64,000 bases of DNA from the NCBI GenBank assembly GCA_963792655.1, contig CAWBWU010000003.1, forward strand, positions 1,282,592-1,346,591. The letters are read 5' to 3'. The position numbers and the translations under genes are program-made. The stretch comes from DOZZ01 sp963792655. Its GTDB lineage: Bacteria; Acidobacteriota; Terriglobia; Bryobacterales; Bryobacteraceae. This document shows, one piece after another, positions 18,117 to 26,629 of this stretch (positions within the stretch are counted from its first letter, which is position 1; each line of letters starts with the position of its first letter). The notes beneath the pieces were generated by a model that was not told the origin of the DNA, did no database searches, and saw only the letters and a list, made by a program, of their open reading frames with translations.

Positions 18117-18578
18117 ATGAAAAATTGGATTCTCTTATCGGCAATGGCGCTCGGTGCGTCGGGCCTTTTCGCGCAGGGCGGACCGCCCGCCCCTCCGACG
18201 CCCGCCGATCGCGTTGCCCATCTCACGACGCTCCTGAGCTTGACGGCAGCGCAGCAGGCTCAGGCAACCACCATCTTTACCACGCTGGACACCGCGACTG
18301 CCGCGCTTAGGCCTGCCATTCAGACCGCCCGCACGGCCCTACAAACGGCGATCAAGAACAACGATACGGCGGCCATCTCGCTGCAAGCGACGCAAATCGG
18401 AAATCTCAGCACCCAGGAACTGATCGCCCGATCCACAGCCGATGCGGCTTTCTACGCAATTCTCACTGCGGACCAAAAGACTAAGTACGATGAACTGCGG
18501 CCTTCCGGTCCTGGAGGTCCAGGCGGACGGGGTCCGGGCGGCGCGGGAACATTCGGCGCACACGGACCGCGCGGTTAA
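18117..18578 (+). CDS. Small periplasmic Spy/CpxP-like helical protein
   Basis: A 153-residue protein with a signal peptide (about 1-20), a helical body and a Gly/Pro/Arg-rich tail. The body has the LTTLLSLTAAQQAQATTIF and ILTADQKTKYDELRP segments that mark the LTxxQ-type Spy/CpxP/CnrX superfamily of periplasmic chaperones and metal sensors. It lacks obvious metal-binding histidine or cysteine clusters. An AAGGAG is 8 bases upstream of the ATG. It precedes the ECF sigma gene by 89 bases with a strong hairpin between, and is likely a target or partner of that sigma factor (inference). Confidence 0.7.
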   Translation: MKNWILLSAMALGASGLFAQGGPPAPPTPADRVAHLTTLLSLTAAQQAQATTIFTTLDTATAALRPAIQTARTALQTAIKNNDTAAISLQATQIGNLSTQELIARSTADAAFYAILTADQKTKYDELRPSGPGGPGGRGPGGAGTFGAHGPRG

Positions 18579-18590
18579 TCACATCAATGA

Positions 18591-18612
18591 GGGGGCGGCC
18601 ACGGCCGCCCCC
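18591..18612. terminator. GC-rich palindrome (possible terminator or REP-like element)
   Basis: GGGGGCGGCC (18591-18600) pairs perfectly with GGCCGCCCCC (18603-18612). There is no U-tract after the stem on the plus strand, so it may be an attenuator or an interspersed palindrome rather than a classic terminator. It separates the Spy-like gene from the ECF sigma gene. Confidence 0.55.
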
Positions 18613-18667
18613 ACTAAATCGAATGGATATGTAAACCCGGCTGACCGGAAGCCGTCTATACACGACA

Positions 18668-19246
18668 ATGGAGCTGACCCTCACGTCCCAGTCAATGGCG
18701 GTGCTTCGAGAAGGAACGGCGTCCCGTGCCGAAGAGTTCGAAGAGGTTGTCAGGCAATATCGCCCGAAGATTTTCCGCTTTGCGCTGGCTTCGTTACGCG
18801 ATCCCGACATCGCCGAAACCATCGCGCAGGACTGCTTCCTGAAGGCTTTCAAGGCTCAGGATCGCTTCCGGCACGAATGCAGCATGGATACGTGGCTGAT
18901 GCAGATTGCAGTGAATCTGGTCCGCGATCAAATCCGGAACCGCCGTTTTCAATTCTGGCGCAGGCTTCGTCAAACCGCGAAGCCGGTCGAGCGCCTGAGT
19001 GACTGGTTGTCCAACGGCGAGAGGTCCGTCGAAGCCAAAACGCTGCTCAAGGAAAAGGTCAGCGCGGTCTGGGATGCGGCGGAGGGTCTGCCCGAGCGGC
19101 AGCGCACGGTGTTTCTGTTGCGCTTCGTGGAAGATATGGAACTGCTCGAGATCGCAGCTTGTACGGGAATGAAAGAGGGCACCGTCAAAACTCATTTATT
19201 CCGGGCATTACAATCGGTACGAGAACGAATGGGAGCTTCGGTATGA
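18668..19246 (+). CDS. ECF-type RNA polymerase sigma-70 factor
   Basis: A 192-residue extracytoplasmic-function sigma factor. Region 2 spans roughly residues 25-95 (YRPKIFRFALASLRDPDIAETIAQDCFLKAF, then WLMQIAVNLVRDQIRNRR) and region 4 spans about 125-190 (LPERQRTVFLLRFVEDMELLEIA, KEGTVKTHLFRALQSVRERM). It directs RNA polymerase to envelope-stress promoters in the usual scheme. Its stop overlaps the start of the zinc-finger anti-sigma gene (ATGA at 19243), which in turn overlaps another periplasmic sensor gene, so the three are coupled. Confidence 0.92.
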   Translation: MELTLTSQSMAVLREGTASRAEEFEEVVRQYRPKIFRFALASLRDPDIAETIAQDCFLKAFKAQDRFRHECSMDTWLMQIAVNLVRDQIRNRRFQFWRRLRQTAKPVERLSDWLSNGERSVEAKTLLKEKVSAVWDAAEGLPERQRTVFLLRFVEDMELLEIAACTGMKEGTVKTHLFRALQSVRERMGASV

Positions 19247-19668
19247 ATTCGCATTTGTCTTCAGACGACGTCACGGGCTGGCTTGTGGGCGATCGAACCC
19301 GCCGGGCACAGGAGCACATCGAGGCTTGTCCTGAATGCCAAGCCAAGGTTGGCGAGGAAAGCGACGCCTTGCTGGAGTTTCGGCGAAGCGTGCGGGCCTA
19401 TAGCGAAGCCGAGCTAATCCACAGATCTACCCGGGACTGGAGAGCGGCAGCTCAGTCCCGTATTCGATCCCGGCATGCCTGCCTGGCTTTCGCCATGTGT
19501 TTGATTGCCTTCTTCGCGGTCCTTTCCCGCCGGACCCAGCCGCCATCGCTTGAACCGGCCGTGACCGATGCCGCGCTGCTGAAGCAGGTGAACTCCGAAT
19601 TATCACGGGATGTACCGGGCCCGATGGAACCGCTGACCAAGCTCGTATCGTGGGATGAAGCAAGGTGA
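19243..19668 (+). CDS. Membrane anti-sigma factor with zf-HC2-like zinc finger
   Basis: A 141-residue protein starting at the ATG that overlaps the sigma stop. The N-terminal cytoplasmic domain has the anti-sigma zinc motif H-x3-C-x2-C (HIEACPECQ, about residues 24-32). One transmembrane helix lies near residues 80-99 (ACLAFAMCLIAFFAVL), leaving a C-terminal periplasmic tail of about 40 residues. By family logic it holds the ECF sigma inactive at the membrane until a periplasmic signal arrives. It overlaps the next gene by 4 bases, which encodes a plausible periplasmic signal partner. Confidence 0.88.
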   Translation: MNSHLSSDDVTGWLVGDRTRRAQEHIEACPECQAKVGEESDALLEFRRSVRAYSEAELIHRSTRDWRAAAQSRIRSRHACLAFAMCLIAFFAVLSRRTQPPSLEPAVTDAALLKQVNSELSRDVPGPMEPLTKLVSWDEAR

Positions 19669-20189
19669 CGCCGTTGCGGTCAATTGTCATCGGTGTAATT
19701 TCGTTGGTGTGGTTGGGGACATCCCTGCCCGCTCAGCAACCTCCGCCTGGACGAGGTCCCGGCGGACCGGGTTGGGATCGGGACGGCCATCAACCGCCTC
19801 CTGGAGGCCGAGGACCCAGAGGTCCCGGGATGGCGATGGGACCTCCCGGAAGATGGTGGGGAGACCCGGCGCTGGTACAAAAGCTGGGCATCACACCGGA
19901 TCAACAGAGCAAAATCGACGCGCTCTTCCAGCAGAATCGCCTGAAGCTGATTGATCTGAGCGCGGCGCTGCACAAAGAGGAAGCCGTGTTGGAGCCGCTG
20001 CTCGAGGACGATAAGCCCGAGGAAGCGAAAATCCTGACTCAGATTGACCGCATTGCCCAAGCCAGAGGGGAGTTAGAAAAGGCCAACGCGCGCATGCTGC
20101 TGGGTTTTCGCAGCACGCTTACTCAGGAGCAATGGAAGAAGCTTCAGGCTGAAGGTCCGCCGCGTCCGCCTCGCGACCCGCACAGATAG
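19665..20189 (+). CDS. Periplasmic Spy/CnrX-like sensor or chaperone
   Basis: A 174-residue protein beginning at a GTG that overlaps the anti-sigma stop. Residues 1-25 are a signal peptide; residues 25-65 are Pro/Gly/Arg-rich. The helical core includes LVQKLGITPDQQSKIDALFQ and FRSTLTQEQWKKLQAEGP, matching the heavy-metal-resistance/Spy fold. In CnrYXH-type systems such a protein (CnrX) senses the periplasm and controls the anti-sigma factor. Here the overlapping order sigma, anti-sigma, sensor supports that role, but no metal ligand set is obvious, so the signal may be misfolded protein. Confidence 0.75.
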   Translation: MTPLRSIVIGVISLVWLGTSLPAQQPPPGRGPGGPGWDRDGHQPPPGGRGPRGPGMAMGPPGRWWGDPALVQKLGITPDQQSKIDALFQQNRLKLIDLSAALHKEEAVLEPLLEDDKPEEAKILTQIDRIAQARGELEKANARMLLGFRSTLTQEQWKKLQAEGPPRPPRDPHR

Positions 20190-20294
20190 CGCCCGCTCGC
20201 TGACCCTATATTCCGGAAATCGGAGCATTCAAGTGTGAAGCCGTCAGGGCATCGACTCGGGCGGATGGAAACCTACCAAAAAGGACTCACTTGA

Positions 20295-22355
20295 ATGTAC
20301 CCAAATCACCCAACGACCTTCCGAAACCTGCTGACGTTCGGGGCCATGCTGATCAGTTTCAGCTCTCTCGCAATGGGACAAAGCAGTTCCGCCGCTGAAA
20401 CCCTCACTGCACCGCTCCCCAATCCGGGAATTACTCTGCCGTCTGGCCTGAATACCGCGAGTCATCCCGCCGGCGCGAAACTCAACAACTATGGTGGGAA
20501 AATTATCATCTTCCCAACCTTTATAAATGTCTACTGGGGCTCTTATTGGAGCGGGGCCGGGCTGAGCGATCGCAAACACGCCAATGCCTTTGTTCAGACC
20601 GTCACGCCTTCAAACGACTACACCAGCATTTTCCAACAATACACAGGACCTGGAGGCACAACGATTCACACCGGGTTCTACCAGGGAGAAATTTACATTC
20701 CCGGCGCCCCTCCGACAAATCTCACCGATGCGCAAATTCAGAGTTACTTAACGAACTGGATCAAATCGGGCACGGTACCCATGAACACTCTCGACCTGAT
20801 GTACAACATCTTCTTCCCGCCGGGCGTGACCATCACGAATGCGCAGGGTCAGACCAGCACCAAAGATTATTGTGCCTATCACGGAACGGCGAAAACCACT
20901 ACAGGCACAGGCGGACTGCTGCGTTACGCGAGCATGCCTTTCGAAGGAATCGGCAGTTCGCTTTGGAACTATTGCGGGGGGAATTCCGCTTACCAGGAGA
21001 ATCTCACATCGGTTTTGTCGCACGAAATTGCCGAAGCGTTAACCGATCCTGATGTCGGACTCGCCACGACCTATGCCCCGCCTTTGACCTGGTACGATCC
21101 GAAATACGGCGAGATCGGTGATATCTGCAACGCCATGCAGGCGCCTTTGTTCGGCTTTACGATTCAGCAACTCTTCAGCAACGCCGACAACGATTGCGTC
21201 AATACACGGCTTGACTTTACGCTTGCCGGAACCAACGTGATTTTGAAGGCCGGTCAAAGCGGGGCTTCCGCGATCACGACGACTCAAGTTGGCGCACTGC
21301 CGACCACCGTAACGCTAACTATTTCGGGAGTACCGGCCGGTGTTACGGCCGCATTCAGCGCATCACCTTTGACAGCGGGAAGCGGCACGGCCCTACAGCT
21401 CACGACGGCATCGTCCGCAGCGCCGGGAACCTACACTCTGGTATTGAACGGAGTGTCCAGCGCGGGACGAACCCACACGGCCAACATCACTCTTGTGATT
21501 CAAAGCGCCACCGTTACGCTGACCGTCGCGACAAATCCCACAGCATTACAGGCGCGAATCGGAACCGGCCCATGGGGTCCCGCACCGCTCATTCAAACAA
21601 TGACTGCGAATCAGACCCAAACCATCAGCGTCCTAGCTACGGATTACTTGTCGTCCGCGCAGACCGGTTACAGCTTTACCGGTTGGTCCACAGGCGGTTC
21701 GACGCCAGCTACGACGGTTCAGCCCTCATCGAACTTCACCGCCACCGCAAACTTCAAAGTGGCCTGCTATGTTCTCGCGGTTAACGTATTACCCGCCGGC
21801 AGCGGAACCGTTACGCTGAATCCTGCTTCGGGAGGAATAGCGGGCGTCCCTTCGAACTGCTACGCCCCCGGGACAGTCGTAACGCTCACGGCAACGGGTG
21901 CCAAGACCAACGTGTTCTACAACTGGAGCGGGGCAGCCACCGGCACTGCAGCTACGACGACAATCAAGGTGACCGCACCCGCGGCGGCGGCGGCGAACTT
22001 CGGCCCGCCTCCGACAGTCACGGCAGTCTACGGCTCAAACTCTTTGCAGGCAATCAACGTTGTTTTGAAGAACATCAGCAATGTTGGCGCGGCGAATCTG
22101 CGCATTACCAATATCACTAATGTAACTGCGAAAGCTCCAAACGTGATCGTTTTCGATCAAGGCGTGGTCGGATTTGCAGCCTTTAAGTTCCCGATGCTGT
22201 ATGGGAACGTGGCGGGCGGTCAATCCGCGATCCGGACATTTGGGTTTAGGGCAACCGCGGGGAGCATGAACGTGCCATTCAGCTTCGTTGTCACATACCA
22301 AGCTGATGACATGCCGCCGCAAACTGCGGTCATCCAGGTTACCTACCCACGGTAA
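20295..22355 (+). CDS. Large secreted protein with HEIAE motif and repeat C-terminus
   Basis: A 686-residue protein. Signal peptide about 1-30. Residues 60-300 form an unrecognised domain rich in Tyr/Trp with the segment VLSHEIAEALTDPD (HEIAE resembles a metallopeptidase zinc helix) followed by LTWYDPKYGEIGDICN. Related secreted proteins with an SHE-AEA-TDP pattern are known in soil bacteria; peptidase activity is not established. Two Ig-like beta domains follow (about 305-400), then two repeats resembling divergent InlB-type bacterial repeats (YSFTGWSTGG and VFYNWSGAATG), and a terminal beta domain. It is convergent with the DtxR-type regulator, the two ends overlapping by 13 bases. Confidence 0.7.
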   Translation: MYPNHPTTFRNLLTFGAMLISFSSLAMGQSSSAAETLTAPLPNPGITLPSGLNTASHPAGAKLNNYGGKIIIFPTFINVYWGSYWSGAGLSDRKHANAFVQTVTPSNDYTSIFQQYTGPGGTTIHTGFYQGEIYIPGAPPTNLTDAQIQSYLTNWIKSGTVPMNTLDLMYNIFFPPGVTITNAQGQTSTKDYCAYHGTAKTTTGTGGLLRYASMPFEGIGSSLWNYCGGNSAYQENLTSVLSHEIAEALTDPDVGLATTYAPPLTWYDPKYGEIGDICNAMQAPLFGFTIQQLFSNADNDCVNTRLDFTLAGTNVILKAGQSGASAITTTQVGALPTTVTLTISGVPAGVTAAFSASPLTAGSGTALQLTTASSAAPGTYTLVLNGVSSAGRTHTANITLVIQSATVTLTVATNPTALQARIGTGPWGPAPLIQTMTANQTQTISVLATDYLSSAQTGYSFTGWSTGGSTPATTVQPSSNFTATANFKVACYVLAVNVLPAGSGTVTLNPASGGIAGVPSNCYAPGTVVTLTATGAKTNVFYNWSGAATGTAATTTIKVTAPAAAAANFGPPPTVTAVYGSNSLQAINVVLKNISNVGAANLRITNITNVTAKAPNVIVFDQGVVGFAAFKFPMLYGNVAGGQSAIRTFGFRATAGSMNVPFSFVVTYQADDMPPQTAVIQVTYPR

Positions 22356-23035
22356 CGGCCGTTTGCTGGGGGAGCCGGTTCGACCGGCTCCGCCCACACT
22401 TTCCGCGCCGCAGCTTGACCGAGTTGCACCAGTTGGGTCCCAATCCGCAACGTCAGCGTGTCGTCGTAATTGCGCGAGACCAATTCGAACACTGCGCCCG
22501 GAAACACACCGATGCCGTTAAGAAATTCGAGCAATTTCCGATCCCGCTCGAACACGCTGACAACCTTTGCCGGCTTGCCTACTTCCACATCGAATAAAGG
22601 CAGCCAACCCCGATTCTTGCGGTCGGCCGGAGTGTCGTCTTCCACGCGATTGCCATGTGGACAGGCACCTTCGGTCCCAAGCTTTTCGAGCAAGCGCCGC
22701 TCGAAATCGGCCGACACGGCATGCTCCAACTGCTCGGCTTCGTCATGGACCTTGTACCATTCCATGCCGAAGACTTCGGTCAGCATTCGTTCAATCAGGT
22801 GATGGCGATGCAGGAGACGGTTGGCGATCTCACGGCCTGTGGCGGTCAAGGTGAGCTGGCCTTCCACACCCACATAGATGAGGTTGTCTCGCTTCAGACG
22901 CCGGATCGCCATCGTCACAGCGGGCGGGGTGACGTTCAACCACCGCGCCAGAGTGGCTGCGATGACCAGCTCGCCTTCACTCTCCGCCTCCGCTATCGTC
23001 TTTAGATAGTTCTCCTTAGAGATGGTTATCTTCAA
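22343..23035 (-). CDS. DtxR/MntR-family metal-dependent transcriptional regulator
   Basis: A 230-residue regulator. Residues 1-62 form the winged helix (ENYLKTIAEAESEGELVIAATLARWLNVTPPAVTMAIRRL); about 63-140 form the dimerisation and metal-binding domain, with candidate ligands in the HDEAEQLEH and ACPHGN segments. Residues about 150-218 form a FeoA/SH3-like domain (VGKPAKVVSVFERDRKLLEFL). It would repress metal uptake genes when iron or manganese is plentiful. It lies alone, divergent from the M28 peptidase gene with a very short gap. Iron versus manganese cannot be decided. Confidence 0.9.
   Translation of the reverse strand: MKITISKENYLKTIAEAESEGELVIAATLARWLNVTPPAVTMAIRRLKRDNLIYVGVEGQLTLTATGREIANRLLHRHHLIERMLTEVFGMEWYKVHDEAEQLEHAVSADFERRLLEKLGTEGACPHGNRVEDDTPADRKNRGWLPLFDVEVGKPAKVVSVFERDRKLLEFLNGIGVFPGAVFELVSRNYDDTLTLRIGTQLVQLGQAAARKVWAEPVEPAPPANGRYRG
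22371..22391. terminator. Hairpin between convergent genes
   Basis: GGAGCCGGT (22371-22379) and ACCGGCTCC (22383-22391) form a perfect 9-bp stem with a 3-base loop. It lies just after the HEIAE-protein stop and inside the last codons of the opposite regulator gene, a position that suits termination of the plus-strand transcript. No U-tract is visible. Confidence 0.5.
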
Positions 23036-23068
23036 TCAGAAATTGTGGCGCGTGGCCTTCCTACAACC

Positions 23069-24727
23069 ATGTTATCCTTTCGGATACCCATGTTACACGG
23101 ACGTAAAATTGTGCTGACAACCGCGGCTGCGATTCTTGTCCCGCTTCTGCTTCTGGCAGAGGAAAACGTCGATTTATCGATCATTAGCCGCATCAAAAGC
23201 GAGGCTTTTGAGAACTCCAAGGTGATGGACACCATGTTCTATCTCACGGATGTTCACGGCCCGCGGCTGGCCGGTTCACCGGGCTATAAAGAGGCCGGCG
23301 ATTGGGTCGTGAGCCGGCTCAAAGATTACGGTCTCACAAACGTCAAAGAAGAAAAATGGGGGCCGTTCGGACGCGGCTGGGCCTGCAAACATTACGAGGG
23401 CCACATGATCGAACCGCAGTATTCTCCACTGATCGGTTTCCCTCTGGCCTGGACCGCGGGGACCAATGGCGCCATCTCCGGCGAACCCGTCCTGGTGAGC
23501 ATTCAGGCAGAGAAAGACTTTGAAAAATACAAGGGCAAGCTCAAGGGCAAGATGATTCTGTCGCAGCCTCTGAAGGAGATCGCGTTCATGACGGCATCGC
23601 TTGGCAAGCGCTATTCGGACGCGGAACTTACCGCCGAAGCGCTGGCTCCTGAGCCGGGCGCCCGACCCGCCGGGGGCCGTAACCCAGCCTTCGGCAACCA
23701 GCCCATTCCCACCGATCCGGAAGCGCGCCGCAAGTTGATGGAAGAACGCCGCAAGTTCACCGAAAAGGTCGCGCAGTTCTATAAAGAGGAAGGCGCGCTG
23801 ATCGTTTTAAGCTACGGATATACTGGCGACGGCGGTACAGTCTTCGCTTCTTCCGGTGGACCCTACGATCCGAAGAAGCCGATCGCGATCGCTTCCGTCG
23901 CTCTAACGCCGGAGCATTACAACCGCATGGTTCGGCTGATCCAACACAAAATCCCGGTGAAGCTTGAGTTCAACATCAAGAATGAGTTCTACACGGACCA
24001 CATGGACTCGTTCAATGTAACCGGTGAGATTCCCGGCGGGGCCAAGAAGGACGAGATCGTCATGATCGGCGCCCATCTCGACTCCTGGCACGGCGGTACC
24101 GGAGCAACGGACAACGCAGCCGGCAGCGCCGTCATGATGGAAACCATGCGCATCCTCAAATCGCTCGATCTCAGCATGGCGCGCACGATTCGCATCGGCC
24201 TCTGGGGAGGCGAGGAAGAAGGTTTGCTCGGCTCCAAGGCGTATGTGAAGGAGCACTTTGGCGATCCGCAAACGATGAAGCTGACAGCGGAGCAACCGAA
24301 GCTTGCGGCTTACTTCAACTTTGATAACGGCACCGGCAAAATCCGCGGCGTGTATCTGCAGGGCAACGATATGGTTCGTCCGATTTTTGAGTCGTGGCTG
24401 AAACCGTTTCAGGACCTGGGCGCGAACACGTTATCCATCCGCAATACGGGCGGAACCGATCATTTGTCGTTCGATGCGGTCGGGCTGCCAGGGTTCCAGT
24501 TTATTCAGGAGCCGATGGAATACAGCACGCGCACTCACCACTCCAACATGGACGTGTATGACCGGATCCAGGCGGGCGACCTGATGCAGGCGTCGGCGAT
24601 CATTGCGTCGTTTGCGTACAACGCCGCGACTCGTCCCGAGATGCTGCCCCGCAAAACGCTGCCGAAACCGCAGCCGAAGCGGGACGAGAAGGACGATGAG
24701 AAAAAGCCCATTCCTTCCGCCTATTGA
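23069..24727 (+). CDS. M28 family zinc metallopeptidase, exported
   Basis: About 552 residues. Two in-frame ATGs (23069 and 23090) and a GTG (23045) are possible starts; the ATGs give a compact signal peptide (RKIVLTTAAAILVPLLLLA). A PA-type insert follows, then the catalytic zinc domain: HLDSWHGGTGATDNAAGS carries the first His and the bridging Asp, and WGGEEEGLLGSKAY carries the Glu-Glu pair. A later GGTDHLSFDAVGLPGFQF contains the last His ligand. The C-terminal tail is Lys/Glu-rich. It should be a secreted aminopeptidase or carboxypeptidase. No operon partner is evident. Confidence 0.88.
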   Translation: MLSFRIPMLHGRKIVLTTAAAILVPLLLLAEENVDLSIISRIKSEAFENSKVMDTMFYLTDVHGPRLAGSPGYKEAGDWVVSRLKDYGLTNVKEEKWGPFGRGWACKHYEGHMIEPQYSPLIGFPLAWTAGTNGAISGEPVLVSIQAEKDFEKYKGKLKGKMILSQPLKEIAFMTASLGKRYSDAELTAEALAPEPGARPAGGRNPAFGNQPIPTDPEARRKLMEERRKFTEKVAQFYKEEGALIVLSYGYTGDGGTVFASSGGPYDPKKPIAIASVALTPEHYNRMVRLIQHKIPVKLEFNIKNEFYTDHMDSFNVTGEIPGGAKKDEIVMIGAHLDSWHGGTGATDNAAGSAVMMETMRILKSLDLSMARTIRIGLWGGEEEGLLGSKAYVKEHFGDPQTMKLTAEQPKLAAYFNFDNGTGKIRGVYLQGNDMVRPIFESWLKPFQDLGANTLSIRNTGGTDHLSFDAVGLPGFQFIQEPMEYSTRTHHSNMDVYDRIQAGDLMQASAIIASFAYNAATRPEMLPRKTLPKPQPKRDEKDDEKKPIPSAY

Positions 24728-24757
24728 AGCACGGTCTGGTATGCTGAACTGTTTACT

Positions 24758-25168
24758 ATGACCACTCTGCCGATGGAACCGGGGCCGATCTCTGAGGCCG
24801 TCACCGCGGGTATACGCGTTGAAGTGATGTCGCGCCACGTTCCGGAGAATTCCAAGCCGGGCGTGGGCGAATGGGTTTTCGAGTATACGGTCCGGATTAC
24901 CAACGAGGGGTCCGAGACAGTTCAGCTATTGAACCGGCATTGGATTATCACGGATGGTCATGACAATATCCGCGAGATTCAGGGTCCGGGAGTGATCGGC
25001 CAGCAGCCTGTGCTTGCGCCAGGCGAATCTTTCAAGTATTCATCGTGGTGCCCGTTGAAGACTCCGACGGGTTTGATGCGGGGCACGTATCAGATGGTGA
25101 GTGGCGATCGGCTATTCGATATCGAAATCGCCCCGTTTGCGTTGCGGGCGCGGTATACCGTGCATTAA
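24758..25168 (+). CDS. apaG: ApaG domain protein
   Basis: A 136-residue single-domain protein of the ApaG family (a compact fibronectin-III-like beta sandwich). Visible signatures are VTAGIRVEV near the start, the RHWIITDGH segment, the GPGVIGQQP loop (GxGxxG) and LAPGESFKYSSWCPLKTPTG, with the closing GTYQMV. Family members are linked with Co/Mg resistance or dinucleotide polyphosphates in enterics, but the biochemical role is not settled. Length and motifs are normal. It converges with the DUF1501 gene, with a palindrome in the gap. Confidence 0.92.
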   Translation: MTTLPMEPGPISEAVTAGIRVEVMSRHVPENSKPGVGEWVFEYTVRITNEGSETVQLLNRHWIITDGHDNIREIQGPGVIGQQPVLAPGESFKYSSWCPLKTPTGLMRGTYQMVSGDRLFDIEIAPFALRARYTVH

Positions 25169-25184
25169 GGCAAACTTGCAACTG

Positions 25185-25203
25185 GCGGGATTGACGATCC
25201 CGC
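25185..25203. terminator. Bidirectional hairpin between apaG and DUF1501 gene
   Basis: GCGGGAT (25185-25191) pairs with ATCCCGC (25197-25203) across a 5-base loop, midway between two convergent genes. The same GCGGGATT/AATCCCGC core recurs at 44762-44780 between another convergent pair, so it may be a genome-wide terminator or REP-like element. Confidence 0.55.
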
Positions 25204-25208
25204 TCTCC

Positions 25209-26625
25209 TCACGCCAGCATCTTCTGCACGACCTGCCCGCTTACATCCGTCAGACGGAAATCTCGGCCCAAATGCCGGTACGTCAGCCGCGTGTGGTCCA
25301 ATCCCAGACAATGCAGCATGGTCGCTTGCAGGTCATGAACCTGGATCTTATCTTCTAAAATCGTAAGACCCAAATCGTCCGTCTTCCCAATTACCTGGCC
25401 CCCCTTAATCCCGCCGCCTGCAAGAAAAATGCTGTAGCCGTCGGGATGATGGTCGCGGCCGGCATTGTCGGCTTCCTCGGGCCGGCGCATTTCCGACATC
25501 GGCGTACGCCCGAATTCCCCGCCCCAGACCACCAGCGTGTCCTCCAGCAAACCACGCTGTTTGAGATCGCGGATCAGCGCCGCCGTCGGCTGATCCGTAG
25601 CCCCGGTCTGCTTCGGAAGATTCTTGTTGATTTCGCTGTGATGGTCCCAACTTGCGTGCATGAGCTGAACGAAGCGCACCCCACGCTCAACCAGGCGGCG
25701 CGCCAGGAGGCAATTCGTCCCGAACGTGTGCGTGGCTTCGTTTTGAATTCCGTACATCTCGAGAGTGGCCTTCGACTCTTTGGAAAAATCGAGCAAGTCG
25801 GGCGCGGCCGTTTGCATCCGGTAGGCAAGCTCGTAGGAGTAGATGCGCGAGGCGATTTCCCGATCGCCGGTGTCCTGCAGATGCGCCTCATTCAGGTCCC
25901 GGAGAGTATCCAGACGCGCCCGCTGCGCTTCAGGCGTCACCCCCGGAGGATTGTTCAGGTACAGAATGGGGTCGCCCGAATTGCGGAACACAGTGCCCGC
26001 ATAAGTCGACGGAAGGAAGCCATTCGAGAAGTTGTCTGACCCCGCGCTCGTGCCCACACCCGAACTCAACACAACGAAGCCAGGAAGATTTTGTGACTCG
26101 CTTCCCAACCCATAATTGACCCACGCGCCCATCGTCGGACGTCCGCCGATCATATGGCCGGCGAAGAGGAACAACTGCCCCGGATGATGATTGAACGCTT
26201 CGCTCTGCATCGACCGCACCAGGCAGATATCGTCCGCACACGTGGCAATATTCGGAAGCAGGTCGGACAGTTCCATCCCGCATTGGCCGTATGGCTTGAA
26301 CTCGCGTGGGCTTCCGAGTACAGCCGCGGTCGGCTTGATGAACGCGAGCTTCAGATCCTTGGTCATCGACGGCGGCAATGGCTTACCATGCCAGCGGCGC
26401 AACTCCGGCTTGGGATCGAACAGATCCATCTGACTAGGCGCGCCTTCCATAAACAGGAAGATGACGTTCTTGGCCTTAGCTTTGAAATGCGGAGGCTTGG
26501 GCGCGAGTGGATTGGGAGCCTCGGCTTGCAGCAGTTGCGACAAGGCGATCGTGCCCAAGCCTCCCGCACAAGTCTGGAGGAAGCGGCGACGCGAATGTAC
26601 TTGAACGAAATTCGTCGTGAGTCAT
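25209..26625 (-). CDS. DUF1501 protein with Tat signal; start region out of frame
   Basis: A roughly 470-residue member of the DUF1501 family (sulfatase-like/alkaline-phosphatase-like exported proteins). Core motifs: IFLFMEGAPSQMDLFDPKP, RFVQLMHASWDHH, VVWGGEFGRTP and GRDHHPDGYS. The frame open through the body begins at a TTG (26558), but upstream codons in that frame encode a Tat motif (SRRRFLQTCAGG), with no start codon before a stop. The likely ATG at 26623-26625, five bases from the upstream stop, is in another frame, so one base is gained or lost near 26605. It forms a pair with the cytochrome/DUF1553 gene, the usual arrangement in Planctomycetes and Acidobacteriota. Confidence 0.85.
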
Positions 26626-26629
26626 GGCC

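Noticed and set aside
18442..19002. Open frame overlapping the Spy-like gene end and the sigma start
   Set aside because: Out of frame with both supported genes and without any motif.
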